From Planctomycetaceae bacterium (lineage in GTDB: Bacteria > Planctomycetota > Planctomycetia > Pirellulales > UBA1268): a DNA stretch of 44,853 nucleotides. Made by a program: the position numbers and the translations under genes. Below are positions 16,422 through 25,368 of the stretch, piece after piece. Numbering within the stretch: position 1 is the first letter of the stretch; every line of letters starts with the position of its first letter. The DNA lies in contig WTHB01000187.1 in assembly GCA_011523305.1 (NCBI GenBank), positions 1 through 44,853 on the forward strand, read 5' to 3'. The notes below the pieces were generated by a model that worked only from the letters and a program-made list of their open reading frames with translations, had not been told where the DNA came from and ran no database searches.

Positions 16422-18278
16422 TCACCCCTCCTTGGGTTCGGTCATGCCCTGAGCAGCCCGTCGCGTCGCGATGAGTTGCTCGAGGATTGCTGCCTCGTCG
16501 TCCGGTTGGAGCGGCGAGGTTTTCAACGTCCGTAAGCTCTGTCGGGCAGTCCGTTCAGCCCGACGGCGTTCGATCGCGGCTTCAAGGTGATGCACGCGGT
16601 CGGTTTGATCAAGATGAGTCTGTTCGCGGATGGTCTCGTCGAGTTGCACCAGGAGCCCCTGAAGCCGGGAATCGGGCAATTCCAGCAGCAGGTTCGCCAG
16701 CGTCGGCACCCGGCCCGAGGCCTGGAGGCTGGTGGCGGCCGCGAGGATCGTCGCGGTGGCGGGGCTGCCGAGTTCCCCGGCCGAAACCTGCGCACACAGC
16801 GGGACGCTGGCCTCTGGAGCCGCGATGAGGGCCTCGAGGAGTTCTCGGTCCCAAGGGGGCAGCGAGGCCGCATCGACTCCACCGGCGTCCGCGTCGTCGG
16901 CGTCGCTGAGCGTGGGCCGGCGGGACCGGGCCAGTTCCCGAAGACGTGTCTGGAGGGCCTCACGGGTCAGGCCGAACCGCCGAGAGAGCCGGCCCAGCAG
17001 TTGGTCCTGCCGCAACTGCCGCTGCGACGGCGGCAGTGGAGAGCGGGGCGAGACAGCCGCCATCACCCGCAGCACGCCTTCCACCGCGTTGAGGGCAGCC
17101 TCGTCCGTCGCATCGTCCGGCAGACGCTCAAGGGTCTCCCGCATCCGGTAGTCGAGCGGGTCAACCGCCGCCTCAATGATCTGCTCAAAGGCAGCGGCCC
17201 CCTCCGAGAGGCAGTGGTCGCAGGGGTCAACGCCTGGGGGAAGCCGGGCAATCCGGACATCAATCGGTTCAGCCAGCAGCACCTCGAGCACTTCATCAGC
17301 CCGCCGCCGGCCGGCGTCGTCACCATCAAGCACCACAACAATTCGATCGGCATACCGGCGGAGCAGCCGTGCATGTCGCTGCCCCAGGGCAGTGCCCAGC
17401 ACTGCCACAACATCGGGAATGCCGGCCTGGCGGGCAGCGAGACAATCGGTGTAGCCCTCAACGACGACTGCCCGTCGCGAGCGGCTCATCGCCTCGCGGG
17501 CAGTGTCGAGTCCGTAGAGCATCGACTGCTTGGAAAAAATCGGGGTCTCGGGTGAGTTGATGTATTTCGCGGAATCGGCGTCCGCGCCGGGCAACACCCG
17601 GCCTCCAAAGGCGACACAGCGACCTTGGGCATCGGCGATCGGAAACATCACCCGGCCGCGGAACCGGTCGTAGTGCCCCGACCGATCCTGACGAGCAACG
17701 ACGAGACCAGCCTGTTCAAGCTGCCCGGTGGAGATGCCCGCCGCCTGAGCCTGCCGCAGCAGCCAGTCCCACTCCGGCGGCACAAAGCCGAGCCGGTGGG
17801 CGGCGATGATTTCGGCGGTGAGGCCCCGGTTACGAAGATAGTCGCGGGCCGGGCCAGCCATTGGCGCCGTGAGCAGGCACTCAGCGAAGCGGTCGGCCGC
17901 CCAGGCAGCAACATCGTAGAGTGGCCGCTTCACATCACCGCCAGGGCCCCGGCTACGGGGAAGGTCGATGCCAGCCCGGTCGGCGAGTTGCTCGAGGGCC
18001 TCGCGGAATTCGAGCCGGTCCATCCGCATCAGAAAGCTGAAGGCATCGCCTCCAACGTTGCAGACCCAGCAACGAAAGGTCTGCCGCTCTGGGTTGATCT
18101 GCAGGCTGGGCCGTGAGTCGTCATGCCAGGGACAGAGCCCCACAAAGTTTCGACCATTGCGGCGGAGCGAGATGTAGCTGCCAACGAGATCGACAATATC
18201 GACCGCCTCGCGAACGCGTTCCTTGACGTCGTCACCGCCTCCATCGAACGTTCCGGTTGTGTCGAGGGTTGAGGCCAT
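16422..18278 (-). CDS. dnaG: DNA primase DnaG
   Basis: A 618-residue primase. The N-terminal CHC2 zinc domain has C49, H52, C70 and C73 (CPWHDD ... [11 protein letters not shown]). The catalytic core follows, with the RNA polymerase-like part ([38 protein letters not shown]) and a Toprim fold with [12 protein letters not shown] near residue 270 and [16 protein letters not shown] near 310. The C-terminal 180 residues are helical and more variable, as expected for the helicase-binding domain. DnaG makes the RNA primers of DNA replication. No strong Shine-Dalgarno sequence precedes ATG 18278, but the start gives the usual primase N-terminus ([19 protein letters not shown]). It lies upstream of rpoD, as in the macromolecular synthesis operon; rpsU is not present here. 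Confidence 0.96.
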   Translation of the reverse strand: MASTLDTTGTFDGGGDDVKERVREAVDIVDLVGSYISLRRNGRNFVGLCPWHDDSRPSLQINPERQTFRCWVCNVGGDAFSFLMRMDRLEFREALEQLADRAGIDLPRSRGPGGDVKRPLYDVAAWAADRFAECLLTAPMAGPARDYLRNRGLTAEIIAAHRLGFVPPEWDWLLRQAQAAGISTGQLEQAGLVVARQDRSGHYDRFRGRVMFPIADAQGRCVAFGGRVLPGADADSAKYINSPETPIFSKQSMLYGLDTAREAMSRSRRAVVVEGYTDCLAARQAGIPDVVAVLGTALGQRHARLLRRYADRIVVVLDGDDAGRRRADEVLEVLLAEPIDVRIARLPPGVDPCDHCLSEGAAAFEQIIEAAVDPLDYRMRETLERLPDDATDEAALNAVEGVLRVMAAVSPRSPLPPSQRQLRQDQLLGRLSRRFGLTREALQTRLRELARSRRPTLSDADDADAGGVDAASLPPWDRELLEALIAAPEASVPLCAQVSAGELGSPATATILAAATSLQASGRVPTLANLLLELPDSRLQGLLVQLDETIREQTHLDQTDRVHHLEAAIERRRAERTARQSLRTLKTSPLQPDDEAAILEQLIATRRAAQGMTEPKEG

Positions 18279-18566
18279 CAGGCGTGTTCGCGCAAGCAAG
18301 AATAAAACGAGTAGGTAGGTTCGCGGCAACGCCGCAGCGACCGGCCTGGGCCGGCGGAAGTCTGCTGGCTGACCTCCACCTATTCGTTCTAACCCGAGGG
18401 CGATCACCGACAAACAGAAGTTTTTCGAAGAATCCGCACGCCGGGATTCTTGCCCGTTCGTGCGAAAATGCGCAGGTTGGCGAAGCGAGGGCAGGGCTTG
18501 CCCGGTGGGCGAGTCGGCTCGCTGCAACCGGGAACAGGGTGACAGCAGCCGAGCGGCGGGCGGGGC
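18279..18566. other. Intergenic region upstream of dnaG, with a perfect 8-base hairpin
   Basis: This 288-base stretch between the response regulator stop and the dnaG start has no credible frame. It contains AAGAATCC (18428-18435) pairing exactly with GGATTCTT (18444-18451) around eight bases, preceded on the plus strand by a T5 run. The T-run is on the wrong side to make it a terminator for the minus-strand response regulator gene. The dnaG promoter is expected here; I could not identify it. Confidence 0.5.
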
Positions 18567-19004
18567 TTAGCCGAGCAGTTTGTTGACGCTTTCCAGCAGC
18601 CGATCCATCGCGAACGGCTTGCGGATGTAGTCATCAACCCCGAGCATTTCCGCATACGCCTTGTGCCGGCTGCCCTCGTTGGCCGTCACCATGATGATTC
18701 GCAGCGGGTGATCGTACCCTCGTCGCAACCGTTCGAGCACGAGAAAGCCACTCCGCTTGGGCATCATCATGTCGAGGACGACCAGGTCGGGCAGTTCCCG
18801 TTCCGCCAACGCAACGCCTTGGCTGCCGTCCCGCGCGATCAAAACCTGGTAGCCCTTGGCTTCCAGCACGGTCCGCATCGACTCGATGATCTCGGCATCA
18901 TCGTCGACAAGCAAAATTCGCTTCTCCGCCACCGTGGTGGCGGTCTTTTGAGCGGTGGTTGATTTGGCGCGGGTGGCTTTTTTGGCGCGTTTGGCTGGAG
19001 GCAT
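18567..19004 (-). CDS. Stand-alone response regulator receiver protein with a Lys-rich N-terminal tail
   Basis: A 145-residue protein. Residues 1-27 are a basic, Ala/Lys/Thr-rich tail (PAKRAKKATRAK). Residues about 28-145 are a complete CheY-like receiver: acidic pocket D34/D35 in LLVDDD, phospho-acceptor D78 in VVLDMMMPK, switch T107 in IMVTANEG and K129 in YIRKPF. There is no output domain, so it must act by protein contact. The basic tail, like those of small nucleic-acid-binding proteins, could hold it near DNA or RNA; that is inference. No histidine kinase is adjacent. It lies between the PAP2 and dnaG genes on the same strand. Confidence 0.93.
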   Translation of the reverse strand: MPPAKRAKKATRAKSTTAQKTATTVAEKRILLVDDDAEIIESMRTVLEAKGYQVLIARDGSQGVALAERELPDLVVLDMMMPKRSGFLVLERLRRGYDHPLRIIMVTANEGSRHKAYAEMLGVDDYIRKPFAMDRLLESVNKLLG

Positions 19005-19105
19005 CAGTGCGTTGCGTAGCGAAGGAGGGAGGCGGAGGGGGCAGCTAGATTGGCGACGGTCCCTGATACATGTCTAGCATACCAAACCCCACCATCTGTC
19101 GATGG

Positions 19106-19867
19106 TTAGGGGTTGGTTTCGGGTGGGCTGGTCGCTTGTGGCGGTGCTGTCAGGGCTGGGTAGACGGTTGGCGAGGGTTCCTGGCCGAGGACGATTGCCG
19201 CGCCGAGCACCCCGAGGGCGGCACCGAAGCAGGCGTCGCTAGGGTAGTGCGCCGAACTGGCCAAACGCTGCAGGCAGGCGCTGACTGCCAGCGTCAGAAA
19301 GAACCAGCGTCCATGGGGGTATTTCCAGATCAGCACCGCGGCCAGGGCAGCTGCCGTTGCCGAATGACCGGACGGAAAACTGTGCAGGTCACTGCTTCCG
19401 TGGGGGCCGGCGGAGAGGAGTTCGCGGCCAAATGTATCGATCGCCGACACAGCTTCGGCCAGATCGGCTGCCCGGGGACGAACCCGGTCAATGGCCTGCT
19501 TCAGCAGGAGGACGGTCAGGGGCCCGGCGACCAGCCCGCCCAGCATCCGGGCGGCGTGCCGCCGGGCCGCAGTTGTTTGGTAGGTGGGCCAGCGAATGGC
19601 CGGCCACGTCAGAGCAGGAAAGTGCAACGAGCGGTCGAGGCAGAACACGCCGATCATGATCACGGCGACGCCGAGGCCATGCCCAAAGACCTCAGAGAAG
19701 CTCAGGTACCGCATCAGCTCCTTCGGCAGCGGTTGTTCGCGAAACCAGACGGCTGCGGGTACGTCGAGTGCCAAGGCAAGCAGGCCGCAGCCGGCCAGTA
19801 CCGCAGCGACGACAAACCGCGACCAGGGCAGGCGGGCAGACGGTGGCAGGGGGTGTGACGTCGTCAT
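19106..19867 (-). CDS. PAP2-family membrane phosphatase
   Basis: A 253-residue integral membrane protein with about five hydrophobic segments. It carries the three PAP2 phosphatase motifs: K123-x6-R130-P131 (KQAIDRVRP), S163-F-P-S-G-H168, and R201-x5-H207-x3-D211 (RLASSAHYPSD). Family members remove phosphate from lipids such as phosphatidate, undecaprenyl pyrophosphate or phosphatidylglycerol phosphate; His168 would be the proton donor and His207 the nucleophile. The substrate cannot be told from sequence. An in-frame extension to 20044 is possible but adds an uncharacteristic Arg/Pro-rich N-terminus overlapping the yifB end, so ATG 19867 is chosen. The Pro/Thr-rich C-terminal tail is probably disordered. 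Confidence 0.9.
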   Translation of the reverse strand: MTTSHPLPPSARLPWSRFVVAAVLAGCGLLALALDVPAAVWFREQPLPKELMRYLSFSEVFGHGLGVAVIMIGVFCLDRSLHFPALTWPAIRWPTYQTTAARRHAARMLGGLVAGPLTVLLLKQAIDRVRPRAADLAEAVSAIDTFGRELLSAGPHGSSDLHSFPSGHSATAAALAAVLIWKYPHGRWFFLTLAVSACLQRLASSAHYPSDACFGAALGVLGAAIVLGQEPSPTVYPALTAPPQATSPPETNP

Positions 19868-19983
19868 GGCGGCAAGAAGGGGGCAGGTGGTGGGTGCAAG
19901 AACACGACCCACTGGGACCTCGGGGCCGGCAGTCTGCCGCGCTGTGGCAGACCCTGTCGAGGGCGATCGCATGCGGGGGCGTC

Positions 19984-21567
19984 TTACGTCCAGAGCGTGC
20001 GGTCGAGCAGACGGTACTGAATTGCCTCGCTGAGATGTCCACAAGTAATCGTGGCAGAGGCATCGAGGTCGGCGATGGTGCGGGCGACCCGCAGCACCTT
20101 GTCGTGGGCCCGGGCTGACAGCCCGAGATCGGACACGGCAGCCCGCAGCAGTTCCATGGCGGGCCCATCAAGCGGACACCATTCCCGAATTTGGCGGCTG
20201 GTCATTCGGGCATTGCAGCGTGGGGCAGCCGTGTTGGAGGTCGGGGCGGCAGCCATGGTAGCGGCCAGCGTGGCCTGTCCGAAGCGGTGCCTCTGAAGGT
20301 CGCGGGCGGCCAACACGTGCTGCCGCATGGTTTCGCTGGAGGTGCCGGCCCGTCGGGCCGAGAGTTCTCGAAACGGCACCGCGGGCACTTCCAGGTGAAT
20401 GTCGATGCGGTCAAGCAACGGGCCTGAAATCTTGCTCATGTACTTTTCGACCTGCGGGACGGTGCACTGGCAGTCCCGGCGGGGATCGCCCCGATAGCCG
20501 CACGGACACGGATTGAAGGCCGCCACCAGCATGAAGGCTGCCGGGAACCGAGTGGTCGAGCGGGCCCGGCTGATGGTCACGGTGCCATCCTCGAGCGGCT
20601 GCCTGAGCACCTCAAGGGTGCGGCGGTTGAACTCCGCGAGTTCGTCGAGGAAAAGGATGCCGTGATGGGCGAGACTGATTTCTCCCGGCATCGGCACCGA
20701 CCGGCCACCAATCAGGCCGGCTTCACTGATGGTGTGGTGCGGCGCCCGAAAAGGTCGGGTGGCCAGTAACGGCTGGCCTGCCCCGAGCAGGCCGAGAGCA
20801 CTGTAGATCCGAGTGGTCTCAATGCTTTCGTCAGCGGACAGCGGTGGCAAAATGGTTGGGATCCGCTTGGCAAGCATCGTCTTGCCGCCACCGGGCGGGC
20901 CAAGCATGGCCACGTTGTGGCCACCGGCTGCTGCCACCAGCAGGGCTCGCTTGGCGGCCTCCTGCCCGCGTACATCGGCAAAGTCGATGTCGTAATTCGC
21001 AAACCGGTCAAACCACTCATCAACCCGGGTGGGGGCGGGGGTGATGTCGAGTTCGCCGGCAAAGAAGCCGACCGCTTCCCCCAGCGTTTGTACCGGAATG
21101 ACCTCAATCGACTCGACAACTGCCGCTTCGGTGGCACTTGCGGCCGGGACCACGACGCCTTTTAGATTCTGTTGACGGGCGGCGGCAATCGCCATCGACA
21201 GGGCGCCGCGGGCGGGGCGGGTTGAGCCCTCCAGCGATAATTCACCAACGACGGCATAGTCGCGGAACCGGTCCGACGAGAACTGTCCGCTGCCGGCGAG
21301 AATGCCGAGGGTGATCGGCAGGTCAAAGGTGGCGGCCGTCTTGGGCAGTTCGGCAGGGGCAAGGTTGACGACAATCCGATCGTTGGGCCGATTGAAGCCG
21401 CAGTTGACCATCGCCCGGGCGACCCGGTGTGTGCTTTCGCGAATGGCAGTATCGGGCAGGCCGACCAGCACGGTGGCCGGCAAAGCCCCGCTGGAGACGT
21501 CGACTTCAACATCGACTGGAACGGCATCGACGCCGAGCAGCGAAAAGGTTTGCAGACGGGCAAGCAT
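19984..21567 (-). CDS. yifB: YifB/ComM-family Mg chelatase-like AAA+ ATPase
   Basis: A 527-residue protein of the YifB/ComM family. The N-terminal ChlI-like (Lon protease-like fold) domain starts with MLARLQTFSLLGVDA and holds VGLPDTAIRESTHRV and IVVNLAPAELPK. The AAA+ core has Walker A GPPGGGKTMLAKR (near residue 225), Walker B LFLDELAEF, and the family Cys-rich stretch FNPCPCGYRGDPRRDCQC. The C-terminal helical domain includes RIDIHLEVP and the final LSEAIQYR. ComM is a hexameric helicase that promotes branch migration during natural transformation in Gammaproteobacteria; in other phyla the role is less certain. A perfect AGGAGG box fixes ATG 21567. It is divergent from the S46 peptidase gene. 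Confidence 0.95.
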   Translation of the reverse strand: MLARLQTFSLLGVDAVPVDVEVDVSSGALPATVLVGLPDTAIRESTHRVARAMVNCGFNRPNDRIVVNLAPAELPKTAATFDLPITLGILAGSGQFSSDRFRDYAVVGELSLEGSTRPARGALSMAIAAARQQNLKGVVVPAASATEAAVVESIEVIPVQTLGEAVGFFAGELDITPAPTRVDEWFDRFANYDIDFADVRGQEAAKRALLVAAAGGHNVAMLGPPGGGKTMLAKRIPTILPPLSADESIETTRIYSALGLLGAGQPLLATRPFRAPHHTISEAGLIGGRSVPMPGEISLAHHGILFLDELAEFNRRTLEVLRQPLEDGTVTISRARSTTRFPAAFMLVAAFNPCPCGYRGDPRRDCQCTVPQVEKYMSKISGPLLDRIDIHLEVPAVPFRELSARRAGTSSETMRQHVLAARDLQRHRFGQATLAATMAAAPTSNTAAPRCNARMTSRQIREWCPLDGPAMELLRAAVSDLGLSARAHDKVLRVARTIADLDASATITCGHLSEAIQYRLLDRTLWT

Positions 21568-21867
21568 CGGTGGGCCTCCTGAGCGGTAAAATGGGTGTGA
21601 CAGGTGCAGGGACGGTTGCAGTGGTGTGGTCGGGTGGAACCGCCTGCTGTCCAGGAATGTGAACAAGTGTATACTAAATTCTCGCGGCGTGTTTTCAGGG
21701 CTGCAAGCGGAATGTTTGTGGGCACCCCAAGGCGGCATACCGGGGCGCGGGGGCATGCCATTGGCGGCACACCGGGTGGCTGTTGGCGGGTTAGGATGAC
21801 GGGCTCGGGCCGCGGGTTGCCCAGCGGCGAGCGGTCAGAGGCACGCGACAGTTAGAAGGACATCAGC
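21568..21867. promoter_or_regulatory. Divergent intergenic region between yifB and the S46 peptidase gene
   Basis: This 300-base stretch holds no credible gene. An AT-rich patch at 21660-21685 contains TATACT (21670-21675) on the plus strand, a possible -10 element for the peptidase gene, with only a poor -35 match (CTGTCC, 21647-21652). A minus-strand promoter for yifB should also lie here. The AGGAGG of yifB is at its left end (21575-21580). Confidence 0.35.
21575..21580 (-). promoter_or_regulatory. Shine-Dalgarno AGGAGG for yifB
   Basis: A perfect AGGAGG on the minus strand, seven bases before ATG 21567, decides that start over longer in-frame options. Confidence 0.75.
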
Positions 21868-24627
21868 ATGCGGCGACGGTGGCACAGCGGGCGGACCGGG
21901 GGCGGAATGGGTGTGTTCCGGGCTGGCCAGAGCCTCGCGGCGGTGGCCCTGCTACTCGGCCTGCTCACGGCACTCGTTCGTGCCGATGAGGGCATGTGGC
22001 TGTTCAATGCTATTCCCGAGGAGCGTCTGGAGCAGACCTACGGGGTCGGCCTGACGGAAGCCTGGCTTGAGCGGCTGCAGCGGTCGGCGGTCCGGTTCAG
22101 CAGCGGTGGCTCCGGGGCATTTGTTTCGCCCACCGGACTCGTGCTCACCAACCATCATGTTGCAGCCAGCACGCTGCAGATGCTGTCCACGCCTGAGCGG
22201 AACCTCGCCCGCGACGGCTATCAAGCCAACAGCCAAGCCGAGGAACTCCGCTGCCCCGGGCTGGAACTGAATGTGCTTGAGTCGATTGTGGATGTCACCG
22301 ACCGAGTGGAAGCGGCCGTGGCGGCAGCAGCTGATACCCGTGCCGCCGCTGAAGCGCGTCGCACCGTGCTGGCGGCGATCGAAGCAGAGTCACTCGAGGC
22401 GACCGGCCTCCGCAGTGATGTGGTCACGCTCTTCGGTGGTGGGCGGTCGCACCTCTATCGCTACCGCCGCTATACCGATGTGCGACTGGTCTTCGCGCCG
22501 GAGCGGCAGATCGCCTTCTTCGGTGGTGACGCAGATAATTTTGAGTTTCCGCGGCACTGTCTCGACATCTGTTTTTTTCGAGTCTATGAAGACGGCAGTC
22601 CGCTGCAGGGCGGGCAGTTTCTGCCGTGGGCCCGAGACGAGGTGGCTGCGGATGACCTCATCTTCGTGGCCGGACATCCCGGGCACACGGATCGGGCGAA
22701 GACACTGGTTGAACTGGTGGCGATGCGGGATCGGCAACTGCCGTTCATGCTGACCTGGCTCAACCGCCGTGAGGTGCTCTTGCAGGCCTATGCAGAGGAG
22801 GGCCGAGCCGAGTCGCAGCAGGCCCAGCAAGATTTGTTTGCCGTGCAAAACAGCCGCAAGGCACGGGCCGGTCTGCTGGCAGCCTTGCTCCGCCCAGAGG
22901 TGATGCAACAGAAGGCAAGGCGTGAGGCCGAGTTGCGGTCTCAGTGGCAGACTGCCAGTGAGAGTCCCTGGGACCGGATCTCCCGGGCCCAGCAGGCAAT
23001 CGATGCCGTCGCTGTTCGTTACAACCTGCTCGAGGCAGGGTTTGGGTTTCAGAGTCGCTTCTTTCGCCACGCCCGGACGCTCCTGCGGGCAGCCGCCGAA
23101 GCCGACAAGCCCGACGGTGCCCGTCTGCGGGAGTTTCGGCAGGCGGCCCGGCCTTCTCTTGAACACCGGCTGTTCGCTGCGGAACCGTTGTTCGATGCCT
23201 ACGAGGTCGTCAGCCTGACGGACTCACTCACGTTTCTCTGCGCTGAACTTGGAGTGTCGGACCCACTTGTGCGTCAGGTGTTGGCCGGCCAGTCGCCGGC
23301 AGCGCGTGCGGCTGCATTGGTTGCCGGCACGCGGCTTGGGCTTCGGGCCGGTGAGCATCCACTGCCAGATCGGCGGCGGGAAGTCTACGACGGTCGAGCG
23401 GCAGCGATTGCCGCCAGTGACGACAGCATGCTGGCCCTGGCAGCGATGATCGATGCCGAGGCCCGGCGGCTCCGCAGGATTGTTGAGGAAAACACTGAAC
23501 TAAAAAAGCAGGCTCATGCCGAGCTGTCGCGGCTGCACCTGAAGACCACGCATGAGCCGCTTGCTCCCGATGCGACCTTCACCCTGCGGTTGGCCTACGG
23601 CACCGTGCAGGGCGTCGCCGGCCAGTCATCGGCTCAGCAGCCATGGACGACGGTCGCCGATCTGTTTGCAAAGGTGCGGCAGGAACAGGGGCGTCCGCCC
23701 TTCGCGGTGCCGACGTCCTGGCAGGCGGTCGAGCCGCAGGTGTTGGCCCCAGCCGGGTGGGGTTCGACGCCGCTGAACTTTCTTACCACCGCCGACATCA
23801 TCGGGGGAAACTCCGGAAGCCCGGTTGTCAATCAGGGTGGGCAACTGGTCGGGGTGATTTTTGATGGCAATGAGGATTCGTTGGTGCTCGATGTTGTCTA
23901 CGATGCCACCCGGGCTCGGGCTATCGCTGTCTCGGCGGGAGCCATCACAACGGCCCTGCAGCAGGTCTATCAGGCAGATGACCTGCTGGCGGAATTGCAG
24001 CCGGCCCCGGTCGGCACTTCCTGTGTGCCTGAGGACACCGACTGGATCTCACTTTTTGAGGGTGAGTCACTTGGCGGCTGGGAGCCGGTCGAGTTTGGCG
24101 GCGAGGGGCCGGTCAGCGTCGATGCCGCAGCCATCACCATCGGCCGCGGCGATCCCCTGAGTGGCATCGTCTGGCAGCGTGCGTTTCCGACTGACAGTTA
24201 TGAACTGCAGCTCGAGGCAAAGCGGGCTGAGGGCTTCGATTTTTTCTGTGGGCTGACCTTTCCGGTCGGGGAGGGCTGCTGCAGTCTGATTCTTGGTGGC
24301 TGGGGCGGTGGCCTCACCGGGCTCTCGTCGATCGACGGCTTTGATGCCTCGGAAAATGACACGACCGACTACCGGGAGTTCGATGCAGACCGCTGGTATG
24401 CGGTGACCGTCCGCGTCGATCCGGAGACGGTGACCTGTCTGCTTGATGGCGAAGAGATTGTCAGCCAGCCGCGGGCGGGTCACGAGTTTTCCGTTCGCGG
24501 TGAGATGTTTCTGTCGAAGCCACTCGGGGTCGCCACCTATGCCACCACCGGCTGCCTCCGCAAACTCCGCTATCGACGGCTGCCAGGTGGACAGTCAGAG
24601 GAGTCCGGCCACGATGGCACACCCTGA
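21868..24627 (+). CDS. S46-family serine peptidase fused to a C-terminal DUF1080-like domain
   Basis: A 919-residue secreted protein with a signal peptide at about residues 15-40 (VALLLGLLTALVRA). Residues about 45-700 match the S46 dipeptidyl-peptidase family (DPP7/DPP11): His in VLTNHHVA (H96/H97), Asp in FGGDADNFEFPRH (D221 or D223) and Ser649 in GGNSGSPV, with spacing close to DPP7. These enzymes remove dipeptides from peptide N-termini in the periplasm. Residues about 725-905 form a second beta-rich domain, beginning DWISLFEGESLGGWEPV, like the DUF1080 (3-keto-disaccharide hydrolase/concanavalin-like) domains abundant in planctomycetes; here it may bind a glycan or anchor the enzyme. An AGAAGGA box precedes the ATG. 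The next gene starts inside the last codons, so the two are probably co-translated. Confidence 0.92.
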   Translation: MRRRWHSGRTGGGMGVFRAGQSLAAVALLLGLLTALVRADEGMWLFNAIPEERLEQTYGVGLTEAWLERLQRSAVRFSSGGSGAFVSPTGLVLTNHHVAASTLQMLSTPERNLARDGYQANSQAEELRCPGLELNVLESIVDVTDRVEAAVAAAADTRAAAEARRTVLAAIEAESLEATGLRSDVVTLFGGGRSHLYRYRRYTDVRLVFAPERQIAFFGGDADNFEFPRHCLDICFFRVYEDGSPLQGGQFLPWARDEVAADDLIFVAGHPGHTDRAKTLVELVAMRDRQLPFMLTWLNRREVLLQAYAEEGRAESQQAQQDLFAVQNSRKARAGLLAALLRPEVMQQKARREAELRSQWQTASESPWDRISRAQQAIDAVAVRYNLLEAGFGFQSRFFRHARTLLRAAAEADKPDGARLREFRQAARPSLEHRLFAAEPLFDAYEVVSLTDSLTFLCAELGVSDPLVRQVLAGQSPAARAAALVAGTRLGLRAGEHPLPDRRREVYDGRAAAIAASDDSMLALAAMIDAEARRLRRIVEENTELKKQAHAELSRLHLKTTHEPLAPDATFTLRLAYGTVQGVAGQSSAQQPWTTVADLFAKVRQEQGRPPFAVPTSWQAVEPQVLAPAGWGSTPLNFLTTADIIGGNSGSPVVNQGGQLVGVIFDGNEDSLVLDVVYDATRARAIAVSAGAITTALQQVYQADDLLAELQPAPVGTSCVPEDTDWISLFEGESLGGWEPVEFGGEGPVSVDAAAITIGRGDPLSGIVWQRAFPTDSYELQLEAKRAEGFDFFCGLTFPVGEGCCSLILGGWGGGLTGLSSIDGFDASENDTTDYREFDADRWYAVTVRVDPETVTCLLDGEEIVSQPRAGHEFSVRGEMFLSKPLGVATYATTGCLRKLRYRRLPGGQSEESGHDGTP

Positions 24628-25324
24628 CAAACGCCGCCGGCAGATTGCAGCGGAAGCGGCCCGGCGGCTGACTCGCGGGGGTGATATGCGTCGGGCCCGC
24701 ATTGCTGCCGGCCGCCGGCTAACGCGAGGCTGGGTGCCGGAGGAAGAACTGCCTTCGGCAGCAGAGGTGGGCCGGGAAGTTGCCCGGCAGCGGCTCACCG
24801 GTGAGCCTGATCGGTCAGGCGGCCTGGCGGCATTGATCGGTGATCGGTTTGACCGTCTGGCAGCGCTCGTGCGGCCGTTGGCGGCAATCCGACTCACCGC
24901 GAGGGCGGCTTCGGGGTTTACGATGCTTGATGTTGCGTTACAGGCGTTTGCGTTCGTTGAGCAAGAGTTCCCTTACGACGAAGAACTCTTGACGGCCGCC
25001 TTACTTGTTGAAGCCGGGCAGAGTATTGATCGGAGGGATCCCGCGGAGGCCATTCTCACTGCGGCTTCCGGCCTTTTGACCGAAAGAACCATGTGGCTGA
25101 TCGCTTCGCACAGCGTAGCGATCTCCTATCGTGACCGTACGCTTGGGTTCCGTGCACGTCAGCGACTTGAACAACACCCTGACTTTGAAGCGGTTCTCGT
25201 TCTCACGAATGCAACTGGTCACCCACTCGGCGGTAGCGTGCATTCCTTCTCGCTCGACGAGGCTGTCGGATTGCTGCGGAGGCTGGAGGCTTATGCCCGT
25301 AGTGACATGGGGGATGAACTGTGA
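24614..25324 (+). CDS. Unknown protein with a degenerate HD-like helical domain
   Basis: A 236-residue protein whose ATG lies within the end of the S46 gene (14-base overlap), implying coupled expression. Residues 1-50 are Arg-rich. From about residue 95 the pattern follows HD-type phosphohydrolases: a helix (LDVALQAFAFVEQEFPYDEELLTAALL), then VEAGQSIDRRDPA where an HD protein would read HDxGKxID, then LLTERTMWLIASHS and a Tyr-Arg-Asp stretch. The His-Asp metal pair is missing (Val-Glu instead), so catalysis by that mechanism is unlikely. This reading is my inference from spacing; the protein could be an unrelated helical fold. There is no signal peptide. Confidence 0.72.
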   Translation: MAHPDKRRRQIAAEAARRLTRGGDMRRARIAAGRRLTRGWVPEEELPSAAEVGREVARQRLTGEPDRSGGLAALIGDRFDRLAALVRPLAAIRLTARAASGFTMLDVALQAFAFVEQEFPYDEELLTAALLVEAGQSIDRRDPAEAILTAASGLLTERTMWLIASHSVAISYRDRTLGFRARQRLEQHPDFEAVLVLTNATGHPLGGSVHSFSLDEAVGLLRRLEAYARSDMGDEL

Positions 25325-25368
25325 AGGTCGTCTTGCGGACGTAAAATCAACGCGACATGGGGAGAAGG

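Noticed and set aside
15564-16535. A 323-codon open frame on the plus strand
   Set aside because: It is the complement of the rpoD coding sequence, Ser/Arg-rich and without motifs.
18428-18451. Hairpin with adjacent T-run as a terminator
   Set aside because: The T-run is upstream for the plus strand and becomes an A-run after the stem on the minus strand, so it does not fit an intrinsic terminator in either direction.
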